Assembly: GCA_029851415.1 (NCBI GenBank)
Contig: CM056742.1
Span: forward strand, 10,085,736-10,149,735
Reading direction: 5' to 3'
Source of the DNA: Eretmocerus hayati
Lineage: Eukaryota > Arthropoda > Insecta > Hymenoptera > Aphelinidae
DNA: 64,000 nt
Shown piece after piece: positions 1-10,636 of this stretch. A model generated the notes under the pieces. That model did no database searches. It was not told where the DNA came from and saw only the letters and a program-made list of their open reading frames with translations. Made by a program: the position numbers and the translations under genes. The number at the start of each line of letters is the position of its first letter. The stretch's first letter is position 1.

Positions 1-184
1 TGAAACAACCACGACCCAGCTGCTGAGCTGAAATGAATATGCGGAGGAGAACTGAGATATAAAATGTGTGTGTCACGAGCACAGGAGTTGCCGACGAGGG
101 GATGATCCAAAATCTGAACACGACGAGATATTCTCCGCTTGTATTAATACTCAAAAAACACTAACACGATTTTCCTGTAGAATT

Positions 185-360
185 AGGAAATTCTTCTTGC
201 AAGGCCAGCTTCCGCCTTGTGGCGGAGACGGCTCACCCGCATTTGCCAGGAGCGGAGATGTGATTCCGCTTTCGGCGGGAGCGGAGAAGACCAAACCTTA
301 CTTGCCCGCGACGCCGCCCACTGGCAAGACTTTAGGTCTCTACACGCTCCGGTAGATATA
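185..360. repeat. GC-rich dispersed repeat, also present inverted at 19935-20110
   Basis: A GC-rich island in AT-rich sequence. It holds short hairpins such as TCCGCC..GGCGGA and CCGCTTTCGGCGGGAGCGG. It ends in GGTCTCTACACGCTCCG. A diverged copy lies in reverse orientation at 19935-20110, sharing CTTTCGGCGGGAGCGGAGA and the AGGTCTCTACA end. The B-unit copy is at about 23070-23245. Open frames cross it on both strands, but none looks like a recognisable protein. The nature of the element is unknown. Confidence 0.55.
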
Positions 361-3300
361 CTAAAAGCACACGGCAGACGACGCGCGACGCCCGATTCTG
401 CGGAAAACATGCTCGTGACTACACTTGCAGGTGTGGAGTATAAATGGAGAGTGCATGGTCCGCTGGGGTGAAGTATGGATAGGAAAGGCATCTCTGTACA
501 TTCTCCCACCTTACCTTGTATCTTTTAATTGCTGCTTCAATATGAATGCAAGAATGAATCAAGTAGGATGAGGGCAGTATGTTTTATGAAATATAAAGGG
601 TATCAAGTGATTAATCCGAATAGTCTCTCAAACGATGTTTTATATCTTCCTTCCTCTTGAGGCATTCCTCTCATCCGAAGCCGAACTGGCTGCTCAGTTG
701 GGTGGAAGCGATATTGGGGCAGGAATTTTGTAAAAATGAGGGCTGCGAACCTAGTTGATTCGATCGAAGTCAGTATACATAATAAAAGAAGAGGGTTAGA
801 TTCTGCGAGATTTTCAGTTGATTACAGATTTGACGAGGCATATGGGCGAATCTCAGAATTCGGGCCACTTTCGTTGAAAAATTTGGGAATTTTCAATATG
901 GCAGGACATACCCGGGAAACTTCTTTTGAGTAAAGTAGTACTCAAATAATGATAAAATAGTTGCGTAACTCATTTTGTAGCTCCGCTGCGCACTCGCGGT
1001 CGAATAACGAATAATCCTATGCATTTAAATGGAGGCCTCGTGTTAAAATCATGCTTATGAGAATACTTCCTCGCAGAAATGAGGTGACCTTGGTATGAGA
1101 AAAGTGAGAAAAAGTTACGATCAACATTATACGACGCTCCCCAATGGCCTCTGTTACGAAATCGAGATACTCTACAACGACCAAAATGCACGTTTCTGTC
1201 AAATTAAAATTTTTAGCCTCGCTTTGGTGTTGGATAATAACGTTCCACCTTCAAAAGAATCAAGATTGCGTGAATGATGGAGAAAAGAGAGCAAAAAAGA
1301 ACAAAAATGCACTCTCTGCTGAGGTACTTCGTGGTAAAAAAAAATTGACAAAATTCGGCTAGAAAAATCAAAAGGAAGTTCACACTCACGCGCCAGAGTC
1401 TTGAAGAGTTCTTTCAGTATTTTCTCAAATGTTGTAGATATTCATCCGACCTGTGGAATCGAAAAAGATGCCCCAATACACAATTTGAGATCTTTTTTCT
1501 TTCTTATGAAACACAATTTGAGATCCATCTACTTTTCATGTATTTTTCATGAAAAATTGCTGTTACACTTCATTTGATTGTACAGTTGTTCCAGCTATGT
1601 CGGAATTACTGATTTGATAGGAAAGTAAACCCCAGTATATCAGTGTGTATTTCATTCCTAACTATATTAATCGTCATTGGTCTAGCAATGCTTGTTCTAG
1701 ATCCTAGAGTTAACGATCGTGTGTCGAAAATACCAGAGTCCTTTCACATTCTGGATCACATTGATTATCATTCATGATAGTGCGCAATGCTCATTTGATT
1801 TCAGACTGTTGTGATTCAAATATTCGATAGATGATTGTGCTGGCGTTTTTGATAAATTGTGCTTCATACAGTTATGTGTCTTGCAATAGGCCTTCTACAG
1901 CTATCCCGTCGAGTGAGTTGATTACATATATAGTAATGAATGACTTGAAACCTATCTTGCAATTATCATCCGTATAGTTTTGAATAAATCAGCATTAACA
2001 GTATTTCATAAAAGGAAAAAGAAACAAGCAATTTCAATAGATTGACGGAATTTTCTACGTCTTTTCGTGATATGGTCTTTTGGAACGAAGCATTTCACTT
2101 CCTATACCATGTAGATACAGACTCCACTAAACCGTGCCAGTGAATAATTCAGCGATAAAGACATTCTTTCCACAATCAACAAGATTAAGCTTCAGTATCT
2201 TAAATTGACAAATTGGGCAATAACAATGACTCGACAACTCGTGTGGAACTCCGAAACCATCGTAGTTTTCATGTGAGAAGTGTTTTGAAGTTCAATGGTC
2301 GCGGTGCACGGTGACCGTATCGCCCTAAGCAGCCTTCACATATTTGATTTATGACAATTGTGCCGGATTTGAGATACTTCAATTGGTGAACGATATCAAA
2401 ACTTGCGAGAGAATTGACACCGATTCTGTGGTCACAGTGCATCGCCCTTCTCCCTCCCCCACGTCCAAAAGTGTCACATTTGCAATACCCGCTCAACCCC
2501 CTCTCAGCTGCGGACGTCCTGAACGACCCCCTAACGAGGAGCTCTTTCACCTCGGCGCAAGGTGCATAGGATGGAATGATAGAGTAAAACAGAGCCGATC
2601 ATCATATTCCAACGAGTGATCGAACATTCAGCCCCCAAAATCTTTTCTTTCAATCTTGTTTTCGAGACGTTTCTTGCAATCCTACCTCGATACGGATATC
2701 CGAGACTCTCAATGGGAACCCATTATTTCCTCAGACTGGCTCAAGACAAGATCATCAAGTCGAAATCGCAAAGAAATGGATTAAAACGGCCCTGATATTA
2801 GAAACTTAAATAAGGGACACGTATCTTCCCATTCAGTAAGGAATGGATTCGTATTTGAGTGATTTTTCAGTTTGAGCTAATGAAAGAGGTTTTCGTAAAA
2901 ATGGAATATGGGACCGAATTAGCTTGGCGAGTTTTCCGAATATTCGAACAATTTTTGTTGGATAGATTCAAGTATGGCATATTGCAGCCAAAAAATTATG
3001 ATTTGGTGGGATCAGGTCACGTATCCGTGTGAAATCGATGATTTGTGAAACTCAAAAGAGAGAAATTCTCTCCTAATCACTTAGCTGGAGATTCTTTTTT
3101 TGTGGAACCTTCTCATGCACGTGAATGAAGTAAGATTGGTCTGTTGAGCGCACCAAGCTCGAGAGAGTTACTATGAATTTTTTCAGTATAAACGAGTCCA
3201 AGAGCAAACACTCAGAAGCATGCTCCTGAACTCATCTTCACTGAAGAAGTCCATCAAATCCCTCTTGAGCTTAGATCTTAATTGGAGAAGATGTAAAAAT

Positions 3301-3478
3301 ATTTCAATGCAATGGTTTGGAAACGTGAACTTCGGAAAGCCATGTGCGACTGTAATGCCGCACAGCAGATGAGTTGATAAATTCAAGAATTTATAATGGC
3401 TGACTGGTGAATTAATATATCTTTTAGTTATCAATTCACAATTGATTTACCTTGACTCCCAACCACGAGAGCCACGAC
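361..3478. other. Gene-poor 5' part of unit A
   Basis: I see no supported coding region here. A TATA-like GAGTATAAATGG lies near 434-445, but no transcript start can be assigned. Short open frames (for example 736-933 and 1144-1362) are conserved between A and B only because the whole unit is duplicated. They lack ATG context, splice logic or recognisable domains. Around 2410-2540 a C-rich stretch is one of the more variable places between A and B. Confidence 0.5.
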
Positions 3479-3515
3479 TCGCTCAGTATCCAGTAATTAT
3501 GGCTACCATGGTCAC

Positions 3516-3585
3516 CGGATTAGCGGCCTTCGCACTCCAGTGGATGCTGGATGAGGCCGGGGGTTTTCAAACCTCGAAGCTGATT
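3516..3585 (+). repeat. Possible tRNA-derived SINE head or tRNA-like fragment
   Basis: The segment GGATTAGCGGCCTTCGCACT followed about 35 bases later by GGTTTTCAAACCTCG resembles the A-box and T-arm/B-box spacing of tRNA-derived SINEs. I cannot fold a convincing cloverleaf and no A-rich tail follows. The same sequence is in unit B at about 26413-26482. This is a weak pattern match. Confidence 0.25.
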
Positions 3586-4299
3586 AACTAAATTTGATCA
3601 GCCTCTCTTGCGGTGGTTTCCTTGAGAAAATATTACTATAAAAATATTTGGGTCTCAAATTTCCTTCAAATCTATCTTTCTCGATTGTGCGAGCCAAAAA
3701 TGTAACTACGTCCCCCGTGTAACAATTGAGAATTTTCATACGAAAACTGATTCGCGAACGAGGATCAAACTTTCATCAGTTAGTTAGGCGAGAATTTTCA
3801 ATTCCTCGCACTTATCTTACACTACATTTCGACTGCTATCGTACACACTTAGCAGGCTCACAACTTGAGTGGACAGATCTCAGGGAGGTCAGGAGTGTTC
3901 CACGCGTGCAAAAATTTCCTTAATGATGCGAATAATGAATTACTAGCATGGAGAGTCCTAGAATCATGCAGGACGTCATGTTTGCTTTTCATTCTCCGAA
4001 TGATATCCCTAACAGATTAATTAGGTAGTTTACGAATAAAATAGCTTATTCGAGTCGGGGCTAGAGTTTGTTGGGAGGAACTGATTGAGGGCGTCATACG
4101 AGGGTCAGAGGGAGCTTAGGGTTCACGAAGAATCTCAAAGAATTGTGAAGAATTATCTCCTTAACATTCGAACTTAGCACATATGTATCAAGAAAACCAG
4201 CTCAATCCTCTTACTTCATACTGTTCCGGCACGGGAATATTACAAGGAGCTCACTTACTGGTGCTTTGGAATCTCAACTTACTCGCATAAGGGCATTTC

Positions 4300-5430
4300 C
4301 ACGACAGTCGCATGGACGTTCGCACGGTGTTTTTTATGAGAAAACAAACTATAAGTTTGCTCTACATAAATTTTAAGAGACTCTGATCTAAGAATACTAC
4401 TCCGAGATACTTTTAACACTCTGAGGAATTTTTTCAGAATTTTCACGATGGTAGGTTCGACGTGACAAATCAATGAAAGTTGCTTGTCGCACGGACATTT
4501 TTCGGACATGGATTTCGGTACATTGGACTTATTTATCAACTATCTGCAAATCTATGGACGATAAAATTCTGCTTTTAATTTGCCGAAATAGCTCATGAAT
4601 CTCACAAGGAGCACCCAGGGGTTGTGGGCCACATATTTGACTGAAACTCTGGTAATAGATTTCTTTCACCACCAAAAGGTGAAACCCAGAGCCACCCTTG
4701 CAAATGCCCATCCATTGTAAAGCTACAGTCCATAACATTAGCATTGCCCAAATAGGCCCATGTCCAACAACAATATATATAGATATACTCATAACGCTCA
4801 TGTTATGAACTGCAGCTGAAAAATGGTTGGGCATTTGCAAGTGCAGCTCTGGGTTTCATCTTTTGGTGGTAAAACAAGACTATCCCGAGAGTTTCAGCCA
4901 AATTCGTGTTCCATAACCCCGGGGTGTTCCTCGTCAGTTGAGCAAAAATTTCAAACCTGTTCTTAGCTTAAAAATTCACAGCTCGGTCGATGGATAACCA
5001 GATGAAAATACAATGTCGCACGGACAAAAATGTTCGACCATTTTCGGATCAATAATTGGCCACCCTCTCAACAATTTAGATCAACGCAAAAAAATTCAAC
5101 TCATGAAGCGACTTATTGATATTGTTTGAAAATTATCAACAAAATTTTAAATGCAACAATGGCCTTCTCATCACCGTTCACAGTGAGGTAAATTCTTCCT
5201 CAAAAACCTGTCGCACGGATGCAAATTTCGCGCTTTTCAACCATGACTCGATTAAAAATAATTTATCATTAAGTGTCTCAATGGTATTATGTAATTCATT
5301 ACTTTTGCTGTCAGTGAGATTTTTTCCAGAATTTTTAAAGCATCATAAAAGCATTAAACAATTATCTTTGTCTTTTTCTCTCATGTCCGTGTTTTCGTGG
5401 ATTTGCCCATAAGTTTCCTCTTCCGTGTTT
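4300..5430. mobile_element. A/B-specific 1.1-kb insertion with foldback core
   Basis: Unit C runs directly from sequence matching 4282 to sequence matching about 5440, so about 1.1 kb is extra in A and B, or deleted in C. Inside, an imperfect inverted repeat pairs about 4575-4710 with about 4825-4955. One arm has AACCCAGAGCCACCC and TTGCAAATGCCCA, the other their complements. TCGCACGGA-type motifs recur in direct orientation at 4485-4496, 5014-5025 and 5209-5220, with a variant at 4305-4327. No transposase is visible. The B counterpart spans about 27200-28315. Confidence 0.5.
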
Positions 5431-5867
5431 TCATTGGTATTCGCTGGAAGTCTTGTATTGTTTAATGTCAATGTCTCAATACTCGATTTGATTGATGTTA
5501 CAGTGTACTCGAAATTTCCCCCTCATCATTACCTATTTGGGAAGAAATAAATATTATACATATGGCTTGATTGCACAGCTGTTAGGAATCGTCACAATTT
5601 CTTTGTTCCAACAAAAGTAGGCCTCAGTCACTCAAGGACTACTCAATTGTATTTGATTGTCGTGTAAATTTTGATAATAATCGTTGTTCTTGTCCATAGA
5701 GTAAGCCACCGCGTGCAGTGGATTCGAAAAATTATTCACCTTTACGGGTTCCATCGATTCTGAATAGTGAGTAGTGTGTGTTATATCCGTTCGGTTCTGG
5801 ATTCGAGTACATCTAAGAATCTCGAAATGATTCTGATGACATTTTTCATTTCTTGTATTTCATACAG

Positions 5868-5908
5868 ATATGTTTCCACGGAAGGGCCAACTACGATACT
5901 TCCAACGA
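5868..5908 (+). CDS. Candidate small upstream coding exon of zinc-finger gene A
   Basis: This 41-bp segment is bounded by CATACAG at its 5' side and GTGAGT at its 3' side. Copies at 28738-28778 (B) and 46512-46552 (C) keep both splice motifs. The frame that joins in phase with the acidic exon at 9418 reads YVSTEGPTTILPT plus one base. The A-to-C differences in that frame are two synonymous changes and one E-to-Q change. The other frames accumulate more replacements, which supports this reading. An alternative frame begins MFPRKGQLRY but ends in phase 0 and would need another exon. An upstream splice unit ending near 5766 would create a stop in the favoured frame, so the start codon remains unknown. 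Confidence 0.4.
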
Positions 5909-6377
5909 GTGAGTAAATAAACTTTACAGAATGCGATTCAACTGCAAATTAGCCTGCCTAATTCTGCTTTAATTAGCGGAAATTTGTGCGTGAAAACTCA
6001 ATCATATTTTGTCTCGAAAAAGGAACTATCCTCTCTGAGTTTGATGCTGAGGATTCTTGAATAATATGAGTGTACCTAAATTGCCCTCATGAGTTGATCT
6101 CAGGAATTGGCACTTGTGAATCCTATCGCAAATTTTTTCTTCACGACCATTATGCTTAAATAAGAGGAAATGAGTGGTTTAGATCGAGACCAAATCGTTC
6201 CTGCGTGTCCCAGAAAATTTTAAGGCGAGTTTTGCATTTTTAGATTTGCATTGCAAAACGATCGCCGAGAGAATCGTGTTCAGTAAGACCGGTGACAACA
6301 TTTTCTGGTTAGATTCATCTTAACGTATTTCAGTGCATTCAATTCTTCATCTCAAGACCGTCACAATCCGCTTCTTA

Positions 6378-6647
6378 GGGTGTGTCCACAAATGACGCAT
6401 ATTCAGTAAACATGCTCATATGCCCTGACTGCTCATCGGATTTGAGCAGAGATTATAGAATTCGAATTGGAATTCGGAAAATCTATAATTTGAGCAGGTT
6501 CGTGTGATTTCCTCGATACCAGCTAATCCAAACCAGAGCTCCAGCAACTTCGTATCAATTCCTTGCGTTGCACATGTGCACTTGGGCAGTGCATAATGCG
6601 CGTGTGCTCTGCATATACATGCACATGCATAATTTGTGGACACACCC
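6378..6647. mobile_element. Harbinger-like MITE with TTA target duplication
   Basis: This 270-bp element has terminal inverted repeats GGGTGTGTCCACAAA..TTTGTGGACACACCC, flanked on both sides by TTA (6375-6377 and 6648-6650). Unit C has the empty site, reading TCTTAGGGTTGC near 46998-47009 with a single TTA. A 3-bp TTA/TWA duplication and a GGG-starting repeat fit the PIF/Harbinger superfamily. It carries no transposase. The B copy is at 29247-29518. Confidence 0.85.
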
Positions 6648-6814
6648 TTAGGGTTGCAAAACTCAGATTTGAAACAATGTTAAGAGCAAAGTACGGAGAT
6701 GTTTTGTAGAACATGGAAGCCGATATTGGAGTACACCGCTCAAAAGGGTGTGCGGTATGCTATTTAACAACTTAAAACGTATTTGCCAGATCAAAATAAG
6801 CAAAATATTGTGGC

Positions 6815-6962
6815 TTGGGTGGATAAAAAAATTCTAAATGTGGTTGCACGGAACTAAAAGTCGTTTACGCACTGAAGTGCGTTGGAACAATGTGAATCAG
6901 CGACAAAGTGCGTAAAATGACTTTTATTTCCGTGCAACCACGTTTAGAATTTTTCTACCACA
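6815..6962. repeat. Hairpin repeat (about 50-bp inverted arms)
   Basis: Arms containing GGTTGCACGGAACTAAAAGT and ACTTTTATTTCCGTGCAACC pair over roughly 50 bp with a short loop. In B the left arm is intact, but the right arm is split by an insertion of about 200 bp (about 29790-29985). This is probably a small foldback or MITE fragment nested in the TA-target element. Confidence 0.6.
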
Positions 6963-7233
6963 TCCTTTCGCGACCTCGCTCAGAATCACTTTTTGGGAAA
7001 ATTGTGACAGCTCCGCTTTGGTTGGTCAGAATTGAACTTACCTCAGCTCATTCCGAAGGTTTTAGAACATGTTTCAAAATGAGCTGAAATGCGTTGGAAG
7101 ACTTTGGAATTGGCCACAACCCACAAAATAAAGGTTTAATATAACGGCTCAAGGGGGGATGTTGCGTACACTCAATTCTTTCACATCTCCAAAGGAGAAG
7201 TTAGAAAATTGTGAACATGAGAAATAATTAATA

Positions 7234-8189
7234 AGGTAAGTGCATTTACCAACTTGACTCCATTAAGCCATTTTCTCAATAACTTTGGTCTCCTTCAACA
7301 ATTTTCAACGCGCCTTTGCTCATTTCAAAGCTTGTTTCAAGGCCTTCAAAATGAATTCACATACGTTCAAATTTAACCAACTGGACTCGAGCTGTCTCAA
7401 CTTTTCCGAAAATTGATTTCTTACAGCTTACAAAATGTTGTTGCTACTGCCCAACTTGCCTCCATTATGCCATTTCCCTCAACAACTCTGGTCTACCTCA
7501 ACATTTTCCCACGTATTTTGGCTTATTTTGAAGCCCCTTTCAGGACCTTCAAAATGCACGGAGATGCGTCTAATTTTGATGGATTGGAGCTGAACTGTCT
7601 GAATTCTTCCAAAATAAGTGATGGAAATCGGCGATAGAGTATCGCCGTGCACGCACATTTGGAGCTTTTCGCCGGTTCGTATTACTATTCGCGACCTATT
7701 TTGACGTGATAAACACGTTCTGAGTGAGAAAGAAAGTCGTACTGCACACCCTTTCAAGATAAACATATGGGGGCATGTTGGGTACACTCCGATGTTGGCA
7801 TCTTCGTTGTACAAATCGTCTCCGTTTTTTGCTTATAAAACAGCTCCAGATCCGAACTTCGCAATTCTAAAGAATGGATTTTGAAGGTCTTGAAACAAGA
7901 AACCGAATGCGCTAAGGTACGTGAAGATTGGTTGAACTAGAAAAATTTGGAATCGGTTTTACTGAACGCAATTTCCTCGGTGCTATCTTAGCTAAGCAAT
8001 CACGGAAAATAGAAAAATCACTTCAAATTTTCTGGAGAACGCGGGAATGATTCGGGGTCGATGTAAACTACTTACTCTCTTATATTTAGACATAAAAAAT
8101 ATAAAAAACATGCCTGGAGGCCAAGAAGTGCCCATTCCCGGGGGGGGGGGGGCGAGTTGGATACAGAGGCAAGTTGGGTACACTTACCT
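7234..8189. mobile_element. TA-target non-autonomous element with AGGTAAGTG ends
   Basis: It starts AGGTAAGTG and ends CAAGTTGGGTACACTTACCT, an inverted-repeat pair shared with 30281-31159 (B), with a copy nested in piggyBac at 37840-38812, and with 46706-47494 (C). The interior contains two diverged units of about 200 bp beginning near CCAACTTG..CCATTA..GCCATTT, at about 7250 and 7450. No coding capacity is recognised. The corresponding place in C (about 47545) lacks it. In A a run of 13 G sits near 8150, where B has 6. Confidence 0.7.
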
Positions 8190-9237
8190 AGTAAGATGTG
8201 CAATCCCTTGCGAAACTCAATTCCGGTCAAAAGCCTAACAATGCCAAGCCAAATGATTCCTTCCCAATCAAGCACGCTAGCTCTCAATACTAGGCTCTCG
8301 AGCAATTAATTTTATGAGAGTGTGCGTGTTAGGGTACTCAACAGTGAGCAGTTTGGGATATCGAAATCATTATTCTCTCAAGCTTCATATCATTTCATTC
8401 ATGAAAAAATTCACTGTTGGTAACTGAAGTCAATCTGGCTTAGAATAATTGAAGCATTTGATTGTACATCATGGGCAGCATCTCATTTATGACCGATAGA
8501 TGAAGTTTGTTTCGGCCGAAAAAGCTCCAGAGTGCCGTGTACATTATGAATTATTAAATAGAGTAATGACATCATTCCGGGAAATGTCATATTTTGAGAG
8601 TTTACGACAAAATGAATATAGAGGAATAAGTTTAAAGTTTTTTCGACGCCCCCAACGGTTTTAAATCATCATTGAAGTTTCGACAATCTGGATTTGCGCC
8701 ATCTAATATGGCAGCGGCTGCTCATGAGTTACTAAATTCGCCAATAACTATGATGTGATTTTTCTTCGGAAATTCTCATTCGAATCACACTTGAGGACTC
8801 TATTCATCAGAATAACAGAAGATAGAGATGAAAAAGCGCAGACTTGCCTCAAATTGATCGTGGAAAGTAGTCTGAAACCACGTGACCCATGTGCGGTCGC
8901 CGCTATGTTGAATGGCGCCAATTCAAAATCTGTAAAACGTCAGCCTTGAATTTAAATCACTCCAACAAAAGAAAATTCTCAAATTTTCATACACCGTGTC
9001 TTTTTCAACGTGAATATTCATTATATGAGCATTTCGGAATGTTTTTTGGAGTCATGTCTGTTCTCTATTACCGATCATTGGCTTCTTTTATATTACCTTA
9101 TAATTGAATGAGGTCCGAAGATGCATGAGTCAAGTTACAGGAATATGACTTGGTTCGTGACAATGGTTCGTCACATGAACTGGATTGGAACCGGTAATTT
9201 CGATTTTCATTTTCTAGAATTGTAATTTGCTAGCAAA

Positions 9238-9297
9238 GATGCCGACGGTCTTGTCGCGCATCTAAGCACTTCTCTGCACCTCAAAACCATCGGCATC
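9238..9297 (+). ncRNA. Conserved hairpin upstream of the acidic exon
   Basis: The arm GATGCCGACGGT (9238-9249) pairs with ACCATCGGCATC (9286-9297) around a 36-nt loop, with one C/A mismatch. B has the same hairpin at 32213-32272. In C (54072-54130) a G-C pair is replaced by A-T (GACGAT..ATCATC), a compensatory change that keeps the stem. It lies about 120 bp upstream of the acidic exon, in the presumed first intron. It may be a structural RNA element or splice-regulatory hairpin. Whether it is transcribed separately is unknown. Confidence 0.4.
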
Positions 9298-9417
9298 GTC
9301 TGTACAGAGTAGCAATACGTGAGACAGCGCGGTTCCAATTAAAAAACACCTATTCCTAACATACTTATTATCGTACAGTGCGGAAAAAGGTTTCAAAACA
9401 AACGTCCATTATTTCAG

Positions 9418-9693
9418 ATACGTTCCAGACTGATGAAACTTTTCTCGAATGTGATGAGATAATAGAAAATCTATACAACTATCCGATAATAGACGTATCT
9501 CGAATAGATCCATCGGAATCTATGACCATCCAAATTGGGTGTGAGGATGATGAAGTCTCAGCGGCAGACAGTAGTGACCACTCACTGCAAATGTGTACTT
9601 GCCTGGATATATACTTACCTGGAACAAGTTCTTCAAGTTCTTATTGTAGTGTTCATTCCAGCTCCAACAGTGATGCTTCGCCACCTTCAGATG
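9418..9693 (+). CDS. Zinc-finger gene A, acidic Ser/Asp-rich exon
   Basis: This 276-bp exon lies between TATTTCAG and the donor GTACGT. It enters and leaves in phase 1, so it joins in frame to the zinc-finger exon at 10637. It encodes about 92 residues beginning DTFQTDETFLECDEI and ending SSSNSDASPPSD. It is rich in Asp, Glu and Ser with a CTCLDIYLPG stretch, and has no zinc-binding motif. Such acidic regions often act as activation or interaction segments in zinc-finger proteins, but that is inference. A nearby GTGAGT four bases downstream is a stronger-looking donor, but using it would put a stop in the next exon. The open frame reads upstream past the acceptor to 9378, but without an ATG there. 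Confidence 0.75.
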
Positions 9694-10636
9694 GTACGTG
9701 AGTTTACATCGGTTTGAATGAAATTAGTGTTTTGTTTCCAAGCCGGGAATTTGCCGCATTCAGTTCTATTATGTATCAAAGAAGCATTCTTTGATTGTTC
9801 AAGTTGTTAGACGATCAGTCCATGCCATCGAATTAGATATCCGCCATCAAAGGAATCGTTATGGCTACCGAAAGATCATTCAGAAGTACGATGTGGTTGA
9901 ATTGATGATTCCATGGATAACCATGGGAAGGGTTCGCGAGATTGTTAGGTGAAGAATCAGCGGAAGGATCATGGCAGATTTCAAGCATTGTGAAATTTTT
10001 ACCAGTGGTAGACTTTATTGCTACGGTATTGTGGTCTTGAATCGAGCGTATTATTGTGAGACAACTTGAAAAATCCTACAAATTAATATACACGAGGACC
10101 TCGAGTGTCTTCAACCACATTGTATAGCATAGGTTGCTTATTGCAGCACCAAAGTTCGTGGTATTGCGGATGGCGTCGTATCAAGTCAATTTTGTCACAT
10201 TCTGTGACGTAACATGTGACGTAATGTTGATCAAGAATCAATGCCTTGAAATCCTTGAATGCCTTCATTCCAATTATTTTGGAACCTCCAAAGACTCTTT
10301 AGCCAGTAACAATTATATCATTATTCAATGAAAAATTACTAAATTATACAAATAAGAATTTGCTATTGGGACGATAAGTGACATCATGAATAATTCTGAT
10401 CCTCAAAGAAGTCCAATATCTTTGACGGAACTCCCTGGCTAACAATATTATTACAATCATCCCTTATTTGTCTTTCATTTGATACTCAATTCAACATGCA
10501 CTGTGATTGATGCAAGTTCTTCCTCGCTCTATTAGATCGAAATGAATGAAAATATTTTAGCTTTATTATGCCATCGACTTTTAGGGTCTGCTCGGGAAGC
10601 TATTAATCAAAACAAATTGATAATTATAATCCACAG
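9694..10636 (+). other. Intron of zinc-finger gene A (identical tract with B)
   Basis: The intron starts GTACGT and ends ATCCACAG. I found no difference from B (32670-33612) when reading through it, whereas the flanking exons and upstream DNA differ every 30-60 bases. In C the matching intron has received a 1007-bp foldback (54577-55583) and a Harbinger-like element (55985-56676). No gene is seen inside. Confidence 0.6.

Larger units (their letters stand above)
6067..7178. mobile_element. Decayed TA-target element, orthologue of the C copy at 46706-47494
   Basis: The left end (TGAGTGTACCTAAATTGCCC) and right end (GGGGATGTTGCGTACACT) are decayed versions of the terminal repeats seen more cleanly in unit C. 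The element was therefore present before the A/B and C lineages split. It has since received the 270-bp Harbinger-like MITE at 6378-6647. It has no coding capacity. Confidence 0.5.

Noticed and set aside
183..509. 108-residue minus-strand frame, duplicated in B
   Set aside because: It crosses a GC-rich hairpin repeat; both strands are open and the residues are not recognisable. Its conservation follows from the recent duplication.
7479..7814. 111-residue minus-strand frame with a related frame in B
   Set aside because: It lies inside a non-autonomous TA-target element and its length changes with indels between copies.
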